A stretch of 64,000 bases of DNA. Origin: CAVPGP01 sp963704025 (GTDB lineage Bacteria > Actinomycetota > Thermoleophilia > Gaiellales > Gaiellaceae). The stretch lies in the NCBI GenBank assembly GCA_963704025.1, contig CAVPGP010000002.1, positions 558,001-622,000 of the forward strand, given 5' to 3'. The notes beneath the pieces were generated by a model. It was not told where the DNA came from and did not search any database. It was given only the letters and a program-made list of their open reading frames with translations. Positions 40,741 through 49,163 of the stretch are shown here, in pieces; within the stretch, counting starts at the first letter, position 1, and every line of letters begins with the position of its first letter. Position numbers and translations under genes: made by a program.

Positions 40741-42359
40741 TCCCGCAATTGTCGCAGCGGGACGACCTCGAGCTCCGGCGGGGGGCGCCGCAGGAACGAA
40801 AAGACGAGCAGGAGCTCGTCCGCAGCCTCCGGCGCATACGTCATCTCGGCGCCGTCGACGGCCCGCAGCCCGGCTTCCCACTCGAGGCGGGCGCCGCCTC
40901 CCGGCGGCAGCGTGCGCGTGTCGACGACCCGCCCGCCGGCGACGAAGAAGGCGCGCTTCCAGCCCTCCTCGAGCGCGGGCGCGAGCAGGCACAGCTCCGC
41001 GCACCGCAGCCGCTCGAGCCGCTGCAGCTCGGCCTGGACACGCTCGAGCGCGGTGAGGCGGTCGCGCAGCCGGGCGGCGTCCTCGAAACGGAGCTCGCGC
41101 GCGAGCCGCTGCAGGCGAGCGCGGAGCCGCGGGACCGCCGTCTCGAGCTCCGGTGCGTTACGCAGGGCCCGCGCGGCCTGCTGCGCGCGCTTGCGGCTCC
41201 GGATCGGGCCGAGGGGCCCGGGCTGCGACGAGGCGACCCACGCCTCTCCGCGCCGGCGGAGGTAGGCGTAGCGGTCGGGCCGAGCGCTGCGTGCGTTGGC
41301 GGGCGGACGGAGGGTGCGGATCAGGCGCAGCTCCTCGAGGCCCGCCTCGAGCTCGGAGCCGAGGATGCGCCACTCGATCCGGTCGAGCGCCCCGAGCGCC
41401 GCCTCCACGGCAGGCCGCTGCCGCTCTGAGCGGAAGTAGGAGCGGAGCCGGGCCCGGAGGTCGCGCGCCCGGCCCACGTAGAGCACCTGGTCGTGGGCGT
41501 CTCGGAAGAGGTACACCCCGGGTCGCGTCGGGGCGCCGAAGGCGAGCCGGCGCTTGTCGTAGACGCGCCGCGTGCGCGTGGCGGCGAGGTCGACCAGGTC
41601 GGCGACGGTCTCCGCCCCGCGCTCCTGGGCGAGGCCGATCAGCGCGACGAGCAGCTCCGCCGTTGCCTGGGCGTCCGGCAAGGCTCGATGACAGGGCGTC
41701 ACGTCCGCTCCGATGAAGCGGGCCAGCCCGGCGAGCGAGAAGCGTGTCGTCTTGCCTGCGAGCAGGCGCCGCGCCAGGCCGACGGTGTCGATCACCGGCG
41801 CGGCGATCCGCTCGCCGCGGAGTCGCTGCGTCTCGCGGTCGAGGAAGGCGAGGTCGAAGCGCGCGTTGTGCGCGGAGAGCGCCGCGTCGCCCGCGAATGC
41901 CAGGAAGCGCCCGACCGCCGCCGCGACGGGCGGCGCTCCGCGCAGGTCGCGGTCGCGGAGGCCCGTCAGGGACTCGACGCCGGGCCCGAGCGGCTGTCGC
42001 GGATTGCAGAGCGTCTGGAACTCGGCCACCGGCTCGAGCGCCTCGATCCGCACGGCGCCGATCTCGCAGATCTGCGCGCGGCCCGGCCGCAGGCCGGTCG
42101 TCTCCAGGTCGACGACGACGAAGGCCGCGTGCTCGAGCCGGGTCTCCGCGCCGGGCGGGGCTGCGAGGCCGACGCGGTCGCCGCGCCAGGCGAGCCGCAT
42201 GTCCGCCGTGACCGCCTCGTCGAGCAGGCTCCGCGCGAGCCCGACCGGCGCCGACGCGAGGGCGAACAGGTGCCGGGCGGCCTCCTCGGCGGGCACGGGC
42301 CCCCGCCGCTCCTCGACGAGCTCGATCAGCCGGTCCGCCGCGTCCAGGGTCAGCTGCAC
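40707..42359 (-). CDS. DnaQ-like exonuclease fused to GIY-YIG (UvrC-N) nuclease
   Basis: A 550-residue repair nuclease. After ~90 residues comes a DEDDh exonuclease (FVVDLETTGLRPGRAQICEI; LSAHNARFDLAFLDRE; CHRALPDAQAT), then a GIY-YIG domain (RPGVYLFRDAHDQVLYVGRA) as in the UvrC N-terminus and Cho. Similar fusions occur in mycobacteria. GTG 42359 was chosen because TAGCCT lies 7 bases upstream, directly beside a perfect LexA box. It is therefore probably induced by DNA damage. Confidence 0.88.
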   Translation of the reverse strand: MQLTLDAADRLIELVEERRGPVPAEEAARHLFALASAPVGLARSLLDEAVTADMRLAWRGDRVGLAAPPGAETRLEHAAFVVVDLETTGLRPGRAQICEIGAVRIEALEPVAEFQTLCNPRQPLGPGVESLTGLRDRDLRGAPPVAAAVGRFLAFAGDAALSAHNARFDLAFLDRETQRLRGERIAAPVIDTVGLARRLLAGKTTRFSLAGLARFIGADVTPCHRALPDAQATAELLVALIGLAQERGAETVADLVDLAATRTRRVYDKRRLAFGAPTRPGVYLFRDAHDQVLYVGRARDLRARLRSYFRSERQRPAVEAALGALDRIEWRILGSELEAGLEELRLIRTLRPPANARSARPDRYAYLRRRGEAWVASSQPGPLGPIRSRKRAQQAARALRNAPELETAVPRLRARLQRLARELRFEDAARLRDRLTALERVQAELQRLERLRCAELCLLAPALEEGWKRAFFVAGGRVVDTRTLPPGGGARLEWEAGLRAVDGAEMTYAPEAADELLLVFSFLRRPPPELEVVPLRQLREWRSSAGRPAA

Positions 42360-42366
42360 TCCCCAG

Positions 42367-42372
42367 AGGCTA
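42367..42372 (-). promoter_or_regulatory. -10 hexamer TAGCCT of the DnaQ/GIY-YIG gene
   Basis: TAGCCT on the minus strand with 7 bases to GTG 42359, abutting the LexA box. Confidence 0.55.
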
Positions 42373-42391
42373 GACGAACATATGTTCGTCT
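42372..42391. promoter_or_regulatory. LexA (SOS) box
   Basis: AGACGAACATATGTTCGTCT, a perfect 20-bp palindrome containing CGAACATATGTTCG, an exact match to the Gram-positive/actinobacterial LexA consensus CGAAC-N4-GTTCG. It touches the -10 hexamer of the nuclease gene, so LexA would block RNA polymerase. Confidence 0.88.
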
Positions 42392-42418
42392 GCAAACGGG
42401 ACGCGCGCGCGCCTCAGG

Positions 42419-42535
42419 CCGTGCCTGGCACCGGACATGGCGCCTTCGTCCCTGCGTCTCTGCGGCGCAATTGCGTCTTCCGTGAGGCTCTCGTCACACC
42501 TCACGACGGTGCCTGGCACCGGAGGGAGGCGCCCT
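42419..42535. mobile_element. non-autonomous RAYT-derived element
   Basis: A ~117-bp non-coding unit with a REP-like core at each end (GTGCCTGGCAC at 42421; CGGTGCCTGGCACCG at 42507-42521). The sequence just outside the cores matches the two ends of the RAYT element at 21 kb. It lacks a gene and would need the RAYT in trans. Confidence 0.7.
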
Positions 42536-42554
42536 AGCCCGCGCCGCGGCGGCC

Positions 42555-42560
42555 TACGAT
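42555..42560 (+). promoter_or_regulatory. -10 hexamer TACGAT of the GNAT-like gene
   Basis: TACGAT with 7 bases to GTG 42568. Confidence 0.5.
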
Positions 42561-42567
42561 CCCCCCA

Positions 42568-42999
42568 GTGGCTCTTGTCCCCGACGACTTCGAGGTGCCG
42601 GCCGGCCTGGAGACCGACCGCTTCCGCCTGCGCATGCTCTCCGTCCGCCACGTCGTGCCCGACTTCGAGGCGATGCACGACCGCGTCTCGCCCGACGGCG
42701 AGCCGCGCCCCGCTTCGGAGCTGACGCTGGAGCAGAACCTCGTCGACCTCGGCTGGCACGAGAAGGAGTTCCAGCTCCGGCGCTCGTTCGCGTACACGGT
42801 CGTCGCGCCCGACGAGTCGCAGGTGCTGGGCTGCGTGTACCTCTACCCCGACGACGCTGCGGATGCGCGTGTGCTGATGTGGGTGCGACGCACCGCGTGG
42901 GAGGCCGGGCTCGACCCGGAGCTGGAGCGGACGGTGCGATCGTGGATCGCGGAGCGGTGGCCCTTCACGAGCGTCGTCTACCCGGGACGCGATGGCTGA
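42568..42999 (+). CDS. GNAT-like acetyltransferase-fold protein
   Basis: A 143-residue protein with the strand order of a GNAT fold: FRLRMLSVRHVVPDFEAM, then LRRSFAYTVVAPDESQVLGC, VYLYP and ADARVLMWVRRTAWEAGLD. The usual acetyl-CoA loop (Q/R-x-x-G-x-G/A) is not obvious, so it may be a divergent or non-catalytic member. The aldolase gene overlaps its end by 8 bases. Confidence 0.65.
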   Translation: MALVPDDFEVPAGLETDRFRLRMLSVRHVVPDFEAMHDRVSPDGEPRPASELTLEQNLVDLGWHEKEFQLRRSFAYTVVAPDESQVLGCVYLYPDDAADARVLMWVRRTAWEAGLDPELERTVRSWIAERWPFTSVVYPGRDG

Positions 43000-44086
43000 C
43001 GAGGAGCGCCGGAAGCGCGTCCAGGCCGCAAGCGAGCGGACCCTCGTCTGGCGCGGGCCGCGGCTGGCGCGCGGGCTCCTCGAGCGGCTCGCCCAGGCGC
43101 TCGCGGAGGACGAGCCCATCGACGTCTACGGCGAGGGCGACCGCATCGAGCGGCTCGAGGCGCGCGTCGCCGAGCTGCTGGGCAAGGAGGCGGCCGTCTT
43201 CATGCCGAGCGGGACGATGGCGCAGCCGATCGCGCTCCGCATCTGGGCGGAGCGGAAGGGCACGCGCACGGTCGCGTTCCACCCCACGTGCCACCTGGAG
43301 CTCCACGAGCAGAAGGGCTACCAGCTGCTGCACGGGCTGCACGGCAGGCTGGTGGGCGACCGCGAGACTCTGATCTCGCTCGACGACCTCGAGCAGATCC
43401 ACGAACCGGTGGCGGCGCTGCTGCTCGAGCTGCCGCAGCGGGAGCTCGGCGGCCGCTTGCCGGAATGGGACGACCTCGTCGCGCAGACGGGCTGGGCGCG
43501 AGAGCGTGAGATCGCCCTGCACATGGACGGCGCGCGCCTCTGGGAGGCCGGCCCCTTCTACGGACGGCCCTATGCGGAGATCGCAGGCCTCTTCGACTCG
43601 GTCTACGTCTCGTTCTACAAGGGCCTCGCCGGCCTCGGCGGCGCGGCGCTCGCGGGGCCGGAGGACCTCGTCGCCGAGGCCCGCGTCTGGCAGCGGCGCC
43701 ACGGCGGCAACCTCGTCACGCTGACGCCGTACGTCGTCTCCGCCGAGCTCGGCCTCGACGAGCAGCTGCCGCGCATGCCGGAATACCTCGCGAAGGCGCG
43801 GTCGCTCGCCGCTGCGCTCGGGGAGCTCGAAGGGCTGGAGGTCGTCCCCGACCCGCCGCAGGCGCCGATGCTCCACGTCCTCCTCCGCGGCGACCGCGAG
43901 CGGCTGATCGATGCGGCCCTCGACGTGGCCGAGGAGCAAGGCGTCTACCTTTTTGGAAACCTCTTCCCGACGACGTCGCCCAGCTGGCACGTGTTCGAGA
44001 TCCCCGTCGGGGCCGGCAGCTTCGAGATCCCCGACGGCGAGGCGCGCGACCTGATCCGCGAGGTGCTCGAGCGCAGCAGGAGGTGA
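42992..44086 (+). CDS. low-specificity threonine aldolase / beta-eliminating lyase
   Basis: A 364-residue fold-type I PLP enzyme. AVFMPSGTMAQPIALRI opens the PLP site, IALHMDGARLWEAG holds the Asp that binds the ring nitrogen, and VYVSFYKGLAGLGGAAL the Schiff-base Lys. It cleaves L-threonine or allo-threonine to glycine and acetaldehyde. The ATG overlaps the previous gene. Confidence 0.9.
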   Translation: MADEERRKRVQAASERTLVWRGPRLARGLLERLAQALAEDEPIDVYGEGDRIERLEARVAELLGKEAAVFMPSGTMAQPIALRIWAERKGTRTVAFHPTCHLELHEQKGYQLLHGLHGRLVGDRETLISLDDLEQIHEPVAALLLELPQRELGGRLPEWDDLVAQTGWAREREIALHMDGARLWEAGPFYGRPYAEIAGLFDSVYVSFYKGLAGLGGAALAGPEDLVAEARVWQRRHGGNLVTLTPYVVSAELGLDEQLPRMPEYLAKARSLAAALGELEGLEVVPDPPQAPMLHVLLRGDRERLIDAALDVAEEQGVYLFGNLFPTTSPSWHVFEIPVGAGSFEIPDGEARDLIREVLERSRR

Positions 44087-44133
44087 GGCGACTGCGACGT
44101 TTCCTGGAGCACGGGGACGGGAACCAGGCCGCC

Positions 44134-44967
44134 ATGCCGCGGGCGCTCTGGTCGGGCTCGATCACCTTCGGTCTCGTCAACGTGCCGGTGCGGCTCTACA
44201 GCGCCGTCAGAGAGCACAAGCTGCAGTTCCGGCTCGTCCATCGCCCGGACGGGAGCCCGATCGGCTACCAGAAGATCTGCAAGGAGGAGGGGAAGCCCGT
44301 CCCCGACAGCCAGATCGTGAAGGCGTTCGAGCTCAGGAGGGGCGACTGGGTCTACCTGGAGGACGAGGACTTCGAGGCCGCGCAGGCCGAGGGCGTCCGC
44401 TCGATCGACCTCACGGACTTCGTCCCGTCCGCGGACATCGACCCGATCTACTTTCACAAGACGTACTACCTCGGCCCCCGGGACGGCGCCGAGAAGGTCT
44501 ACTCGCTGCTCGTCCGGGCGATGCAGGAGTCCGAGCTGGCCGGGATCGCGAAGTTCGTCCTGCGCGACCGCCAGCACCTCGGCGCCATCCGCGTCCGCAA
44601 GGGTGTGCTCACGCTCGAGGAGCTGTACTTCGCCGACGAGATCCTGCCGGTGGACGAGCTGCGGCCGACCAAGGCCAGGGTCGACAAGCGGGAGCTTGAG
44701 CTGGCGAGCCAGCTGATCGAGAGCCTCCGGTCCGAGTGGAAGCCCGAGCGGTACGCCGACACCTACCGCGAGGCGCTGCTTGCGGTGATCGAGGCGAAGC
44801 GGAAGGGCGACGAGGTCCATCGCGCCGCGAAGCGCGAGGCCGGGGAGCCGCCGGATCTGCTCGAGGCGCTGCGCGCGAGCCTGGAGGCCTCGAAGGGCTC
44901 GCGGAAGACCGCTGCGAAGCGCAAGGCGCCGACCGGGCGGAAGGCGGCCGCGAGGAAGGCTGCCTAG
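44134..44967 (+). CDS. ku: non-homologous end-joining protein Ku
   Basis: A 277-residue bacterial Ku that binds DNA ends. ALWSGSITFGLVNVPVRLYS is the family N-terminus; YQKICKEEGKPVP, SIDLTDFVPSADIDPIYFHK and ELYFADEILPVDEL follow, and the tail is Lys/Arg/Ala-rich (KTAAKRKAPTGRKAAARKAA). ATG 44134 is chosen over GTG 44083 because family homology starts there. The ligase LigD is not in the window. The next gene starts 22 bases on. Confidence 0.95.
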   Translation: MPRALWSGSITFGLVNVPVRLYSAVREHKLQFRLVHRPDGSPIGYQKICKEEGKPVPDSQIVKAFELRRGDWVYLEDEDFEAAQAEGVRSIDLTDFVPSADIDPIYFHKTYYLGPRDGAEKVYSLLVRAMQESELAGIAKFVLRDRQHLGAIRVRKGVLTLEELYFADEILPVDELRPTKARVDKRELELASQLIESLRSEWKPERYADTYREALLAVIEAKRKGDEVHRAAKREAGEPPDLLEALRASLEASKGSRKTAAKRKAPTGRKAAARKAA

Positions 44968-44989
44968 GTCGCGCCCACGGCTGGCGGCG

Positions 44990-45682
44990 GTGCCCGATCT
45001 CGAGCAGGAGCTCGACGACCTCTACGCGCTCGCCGCAGACGAGTTCACCGCGGCTCGGAACGAGCTGGCGAAGCGGCTGCGCGCCGCCGGGCAGACGGAC
45101 GAGGGCGAGCAGGTGAAGGCGCTCCGCAAGCCGTCTGCGCCCGCGGCGCTCGTCAACCGGCTCGCCAGGGAACGGCCGAAACGGATGGCGGCGCTCCTCG
45201 AGGCGGGCGACGCGCTCCGCACCGCCCATGCGAAGGGCGGCGACGCGCTCCGCAAGGCGGCGGGAGCCGAACGGGAGGCGGTGGACGCTCTCGTGGCGGA
45301 AGCGCGGCAGCTCGAGCCGGCCGCGAGCGACGCGACGATCGCGCGGGTCGGATCGACGTTGCGCGCGGCAGCCGGCGATCCAACGGCGCGCCCGCTGCTG
45401 GAGCGCGGACGGCTGACGGCGGACGTGGAGCCGGGCGGCTTCGACGCGCTGGTCGGAATCGCGGTCGCAGCGCCCTCCGCGCCTTCGCGCGCTCCTGCGA
45501 AGCCGAAGCCGGACCGGCGGAGGCTCGACGAGGAGCGCGGGCGGGTGCGCGAGCTGCGGGAAGCGGCCGCTGCGGCAAGCCGGACGGCACGGGACGCGCA
45601 GCGCGCCGCGGAGCGAGCCGCCCGCGAGCTCCAGCAGGCCGAGGCCCGCCTGCAGAAGCTCGAGTCCGACCAGAACGGCTGA
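44990..45682 (+). CDS. Ala/Arg-rich coiled-coil protein next to ku
   Basis: A 230-residue helical protein. The N-terminal half (LEQELDDLYALAADEFTAAR, VKALRKPSAPAALVNRLAR) is conserved-looking; the C-terminal ~65 residues form a coiled coil rich in Arg, Glu and Ala. The position directly after ku suggests a role in end-joining or DNA binding, but no enzymatic motif is seen. Confidence 0.65.
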   Translation: MPDLEQELDDLYALAADEFTAARNELAKRLRAAGQTDEGEQVKALRKPSAPAALVNRLARERPKRMAALLEAGDALRTAHAKGGDALRKAAGAEREAVDALVAEARQLEPAASDATIARVGSTLRAAAGDPTARPLLERGRLTADVEPGGFDALVGIAVAAPSAPSRAPAKPKPDRRRLDEERGRVRELREAAAAASRTARDAQRAAERAARELQQAEARLQKLESDQNG

Positions 45683-45838
45683 CGCAGAATGGGCCGAAAT
45701 CGCTGCCCGGGAACGGCGCGCGATTTTTCGCCATAATGCCCCGATCTGCGTTGCGCGCCAGCAGGGCTCGATGGCTCTGGCTGGTTGAGTTTCCCAGGGG
45801 CGAGGGCACGCCGGCGACCAAGGGGTCTCTGAGGGTCA
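45683..45838. other. spacer upstream of the orphan response regulator
   Basis: No gene is seen. CATAAT at 45732-45737 is the best -10 candidate for the regulator gene and would give a leader of about 100 bases, unlike the leaderless genes elsewhere. Confidence 0.35.
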
Positions 45839-46633
45839 ATGGCGAAGCGGCAACAGGAAGATCACTCCTCGGTCCCGGAGCCGGGGCCCGTGCCCGGCCT
45901 GGACCGGGGCTCGCGCCTGCTCGTCGTCGACGAGGAACCGCGAGCCCGCGAAGATCTGCGCTGGGCCCTCTCGCTCTCGGGATTCGAGGTCGCGGCGACG
46001 CAGGACGAGCTCGACGCGCTGCGGCGGATCCAGTACGAAGGCCCCGACGCCGTCATCGTGGACCTGCTCGGGCCGCGCGTCGACGGCCTCAGAGTCCGGC
46101 GCCGCGTCCGTCAGAGCGGCAGCGACGTCCCCGTCCTCCTGCTGGGCGCCGCCCCCGACATCGAGCAGATGGCCGACGGCCTGGGGAACGGCCTCGACGA
46201 CTTCCTCCTCAAGCCCTTCACCCTCGAGGATCTGCTGATCCGGATCCGAACACTGCTCCGCCGCAGGCAGCCGGTCGAGGAGGTCGTCGCCGACGACGTG
46301 CTCGAGTCGCCGTTCGCCTCGGAGCACCTGGCGTTCGAGGATCTGATCCTGAACCGCCGGACGCGAGAGGTGACCCGGAGCACGCAGCTCCTCAGCCTGA
46401 CGCCGACGGAGTACAGCCTTCTGGAGCTCTTCCTCCGCAACCCCGAGACCGTGCTCGACCGTTCCCTCATCTCTCACAATCTCTGGGGCTTCGACGCCGG
46501 CTCCCGGTCGAATGCCCTCAACGTGCACGTGGGCCTCCTGAGACAGAAGGTCGAAGCGGGCGGACGTCCCCGACTGATCCATACGGTGAGAGGCATCGGG
46601 TACGTCCTCCGTCACGGAAGTGCGAATTCTTAG
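45839..46633 (+). CDS. OmpR-family response regulator (orphan)
   Basis: A 264-residue protein: a ~25-residue extension, a receiver domain (LLVVDEEPRAREDLRWALSL; phospho-Asp in DAVIVDLLGP; Lys in DDFLLKPF) and a winged-helix DNA-binding domain (LLSLTPTEYSLLELFLRN, NVHVGLLRQKV, LIHTVRGIGYVLR). The receiver replaces one of the usual acidic pair (VVDEEP), which still fits metal binding. No histidine kinase gene is adjacent. GAGGG lies just before the ATG. Confidence 0.9.
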   Translation: MAKRQQEDHSSVPEPGPVPGLDRGSRLLVVDEEPRAREDLRWALSLSGFEVAATQDELDALRRIQYEGPDAVIVDLLGPRVDGLRVRRRVRQSGSDVPVLLLGAAPDIEQMADGLGNGLDDFLLKPFTLEDLLIRIRTLLRRRQPVEEVVADDVLESPFASEHLAFEDLILNRRTREVTRSTQLLSLTPTEYSLLELFLRNPETVLDRSLISHNLWGFDAGSRSNALNVHVGLLRQKVEAGGRPRLIHTVRGIGYVLRHGSANS

Positions 46634-46806
46634 GAAATCGTTCGCCCCGCTTTAGCCGGCGAGCTTGACCGCGGCCTCGAGCGAGAGAGGATGGGCGCAA
46701 AGGCCAGGCGCCCCGTGCCGCCGATCTTCCCGGCGCCGGGCGACAAACGATGCGGCGTCGGTGCGTGCGACGGGCGGCCTCTCACCCCGCCGAGGAGGAG
46801 ATAGGA
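46634..46806 (+). other. structured leader of the haem peroxidase gene
   Basis: No gene is seen. The stretch holds a GGGCGCAAAGGCC core, paired GGCGCC arms (about 46708-46737) and CGCCG/CGGCG arms, before a clear AGGAGG-type site. It recalls a structured leader with a GEMM-like CGCAAAG core, but it does not match a riboswitch consensus closely enough to name. Confidence 0.3.
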
Positions 46807-48843
46807 ATGCGGAAGACCGCGACTGTCATCGTGCTCTTGAGCCTCGCCCTGGGCATCTCGGTCCTGCCGGGCGGCGCTACCCCCTCGTCGATTCGCAGCC
46901 TCGACGGCAGCGGCAACAACCTCAAGCATCCCGACTGGGGCCAGACGAATACCGAGTACCGGCGCGTCGCCCAGCCGGCGTACGCGGACGGGATCCACGA
47001 GCCCGCCACCGGACCGGATCCGCGGTACGTCAGCAACCGCGTCTTCAACGACGTCGGCCAGAACCTGTTCTCCGAGAACGGCGTCACGCAGTGGGGCTGG
47101 GCGTGGGGCCAGTTCCTCGATCACACGTTCGGACTGCGTGACGAGACCCCGGCCGAGCACACGCCGATCCCCTTCGCAGCCAACGACCCGCTCGAGCGGT
47201 TCACGAACGACCTCAAGATGATCGACTTCTTCCGGACTCCGGCCGCGCCCGACACGGGCATCAGCCGGCCGCGGGAGCAGATCAACACGGTCAGCAGCTA
47301 CATCGACGCCTTCAACGTGTACGGCGGCACCGCGGCCCGGCTCGACTGGCTCCGCGAGGGGCCGGTCGACGGGAACCCCACCAACAACCGCGCGAAGCTG
47401 CTCTTGACGAGCGACGGCTACCTGCCGCAGGTCAACGCGCGAGGAACCGTTCCCGCGCCGCCCATGGACCTGATGGGAGCGCTCATGGCGGCGCCCGGCA
47501 ATGCGATCGTCGCGGGTGACGTGCGGGCCAACGAGAACATCGCCTTGACGGCGCTCCACACGCTGTTCGCACGCGAGCACAACCGGATCGTCGCCGCTCT
47601 CCCGAGCCGGCTCACCGACGAGGAGAAGTTCCAGATCGCGCGCCGAGTGGTCGGCGCCGAGATGCAATACGTCACGTACAACGAGTTCCTCCCGGCGATG
47701 GGCGTCCGGCTTCCTCCCTATCGCGGCTACGACGACCACGTCGACGCGAGCCTCAGCAACGAGTTCGCCGTCGTCGGCTACCGCGCGCACAGTCAGATCC
47801 ACGGCGAGTTCGAGCCGCTCGTGCCGATCGGGGCCTACTCGCCGGCGCAGCTCAATGCGTTCAAGGCGCAGGGAATCGCCGTCGAGGACAACGGCGACGG
47901 CACGCTCACGCTCGTCGTCCCGCTCAACACCGCCTTCGGCAATCCGGGCCTCCTGCACTCACTCGGTCTCGGCCCGGTGCTCCAGAGCCTCGGCGAGGTG
48001 CAATACCGAAACGACGAGCAGATCGACGAATCGCTCCGGAGCGTGCTCTTCCAGATCCCGAAGCCCGGAGCCCCCGACCCGGCGACCTGCGCGCAGCCGA
48101 CCGTGAACCCGAACTGCTTCCGCGGCGTCGCCGACCTCGGGGCCATCGACATCGCACGCGGCCGCGACCACGGGATGCCGAGCTACAACGAGCTGCGGAA
48201 GGCGTACGGGCTGGCACCCAAGCGCTCGTTCACCGACATCACCGGCGAGCCGACCGACCGCTTCCCGACCGACCAAAAGGTCGACCGTCGCGACCCGTCC
48301 GACCGCTTCGCGTCCGACCGGAGGACCGACCGTCGCGACAGGTTCGACCGCCTCCCGTCCGACGAGCGGTTCGACCGCGGCGACCCGATCGACCGCCGCC
48401 CGACCGACGGGCGGATCGACCGTCGCGACCCGATCGACGATCCCGACATCCTCGACGTCGTCGAGCTCCGGGATGGCGACGGCAAGGTCGTCCCGCTCGA
48501 CAGCGACGAGGCCGGCGAGGAGGCCGTCGTGGCGACCCGGCGCACGACGCTCGCGGCGCGGCTCCACGCGATCTACGGGAGCGTCGACAACATCGACGCG
48601 TTCGTCGGCATGGTCTCCGAGCGGCACGTCCGCGGGACGGAGTTCGGGGAGCTGCAGCTCGCGATGTGGACGAACCAGTTCGCGGCGCTCCGGGACGGAG
48701 ACAGGTTCTTCTATCTCAACGATCCCGCGCTCCGCGTCATCGCGGACCAGTTCGGCATCGACTACCGGCAGACGCTCGCCCAGATCGTCAAGCTGGATGC
48801 GGGAGTCACGGTTCCCCCCGACGTGTTCCGGGCAGCCGGCTGA
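46807..48843 (+). CDS. secreted animal-type haem peroxidase with DR-rich insertion
   Basis: A 678-residue exported peroxidase of the cyclooxygenase/myeloperoxidase superfamily. A signal peptide (ATVIVLLSLALGISVLPGGA) is followed by GWAWGQFLDHTFGL (distal His), ALHTLFAREHNRI (catalytic Arg) and VVGYRAHSQIHGEF (proximal His). At about residues 480-547 a repeat of Asp-Arg units (DRRDP, DRFPTD, DRRPTD) interrupts the conserved C-terminal part, which resumes at TLAARLHAIYG. ATG 46807 has GAGGAG upstream. Secreted bacterial relatives oxidise halides or phenols; the substrate here is unknown. Confidence 0.88.
   Translation: MRKTATVIVLLSLALGISVLPGGATPSSIRSLDGSGNNLKHPDWGQTNTEYRRVAQPAYADGIHEPATGPDPRYVSNRVFNDVGQNLFSENGVTQWGWAWGQFLDHTFGLRDETPAEHTPIPFAANDPLERFTNDLKMIDFFRTPAAPDTGISRPREQINTVSSYIDAFNVYGGTAARLDWLREGPVDGNPTNNRAKLLLTSDGYLPQVNARGTVPAPPMDLMGALMAAPGNAIVAGDVRANENIALTALHTLFAREHNRIVAALPSRLTDEEKFQIARRVVGAEMQYVTYNEFLPAMGVRLPPYRGYDDHVDASLSNEFAVVGYRAHSQIHGEFEPLVPIGAYSPAQLNAFKAQGIAVEDNGDGTLTLVVPLNTAFGNPGLLHSLGLGPVLQSLGEVQYRNDEQIDESLRSVLFQIPKPGAPDPATCAQPTVNPNCFRGVADLGAIDIARGRDHGMPSYNELRKAYGLAPKRSFTDITGEPTDRFPTDQKVDRRDPSDRFASDRRTDRRDRFDRLPSDERFDRGDPIDRRPTDGRIDRRDPIDDPDILDVVELRDGDGKVVPLDSDEAGEEAVVATRRTTLAARLHAIYGSVDNIDAFVGMVSERHVRGTEFGELQLAMWTNQFAALRDGDRFFYLNDPALRVIADQFGIDYRQTLAQIVKLDAGVTVPPDVFRAAG
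48247..48447 (+). repeat. degenerate GACCG-rich repeat inside the peroxidase gene
   Basis: About 200 bp built from variants of GACCGTCGCGACCCG and GACCGCTTCCCGTCC, in frame, encoding roughly nine Asp-Arg units. It looks like a slipped-strand expansion. Confidence 0.75.
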
Positions 48844-48904
48844 CGAGACGTTCGGCGGGACACCGGCCGCGACCTCGCCGGTGTCCCGCCGCAGCGCGCG
48901 CTCC

Positions 48905-49143
48905 TCATCTCGAGGAAAGCTGGTCCCTGCAGCGCTTTTGTTTCTGACCCCGAACCCACACCTTGCGGGTGCGACTGCGGGCTGAGACGTCGACGTAGAC
49001 CGACGCTGATCCCTGCTGCGTGTAGGCGATCCCGAGCTTGGCGAGAGCTTCGCGCGCCGGTCACGGAGCGCGCCGTCTGCGATGTCGAAGCGCTCGCGGA
49101 TCTCGCCCGGTAGGGCGCGGCCCGCCGCGGTCGCCCTCGCACG
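48905..49143 (-). pseudogene. small HTH-like gene, frameshifted
   Basis: On the minus strand one frame reads ALPGEIRERFDIADGALRDR and, after about 49050, a second reads REALAKLGIAYTQQGSASVY and on to the stop at 48905. One missing G (GACCGGCGCG for GACCGGGCGCG) joins them into ~75 residues resembling a helix-turn-helix with a basic tail (RSRTRKVWVRGQKQKRCRDQ). No start is clear. It follows the HEAT-like gene on the same strand and may belong to its operon. Confidence 0.45.
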
Positions 49144-49163
49144 TCGGCAGGCGCCGCGCGCGC

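Noticed and set aside
42372..42391. Palindrome as the end of the RAYT-derived element
   Set aside because: It matches the LexA box exactly, lies outside the REP-like cores and is absent at the other copies.
46680..46760. Cyclic di-GMP-I riboswitch
   Set aside because: Only the CGCAAAG word resembles the motif; the following helix and the 3' conserved bases do not fit.
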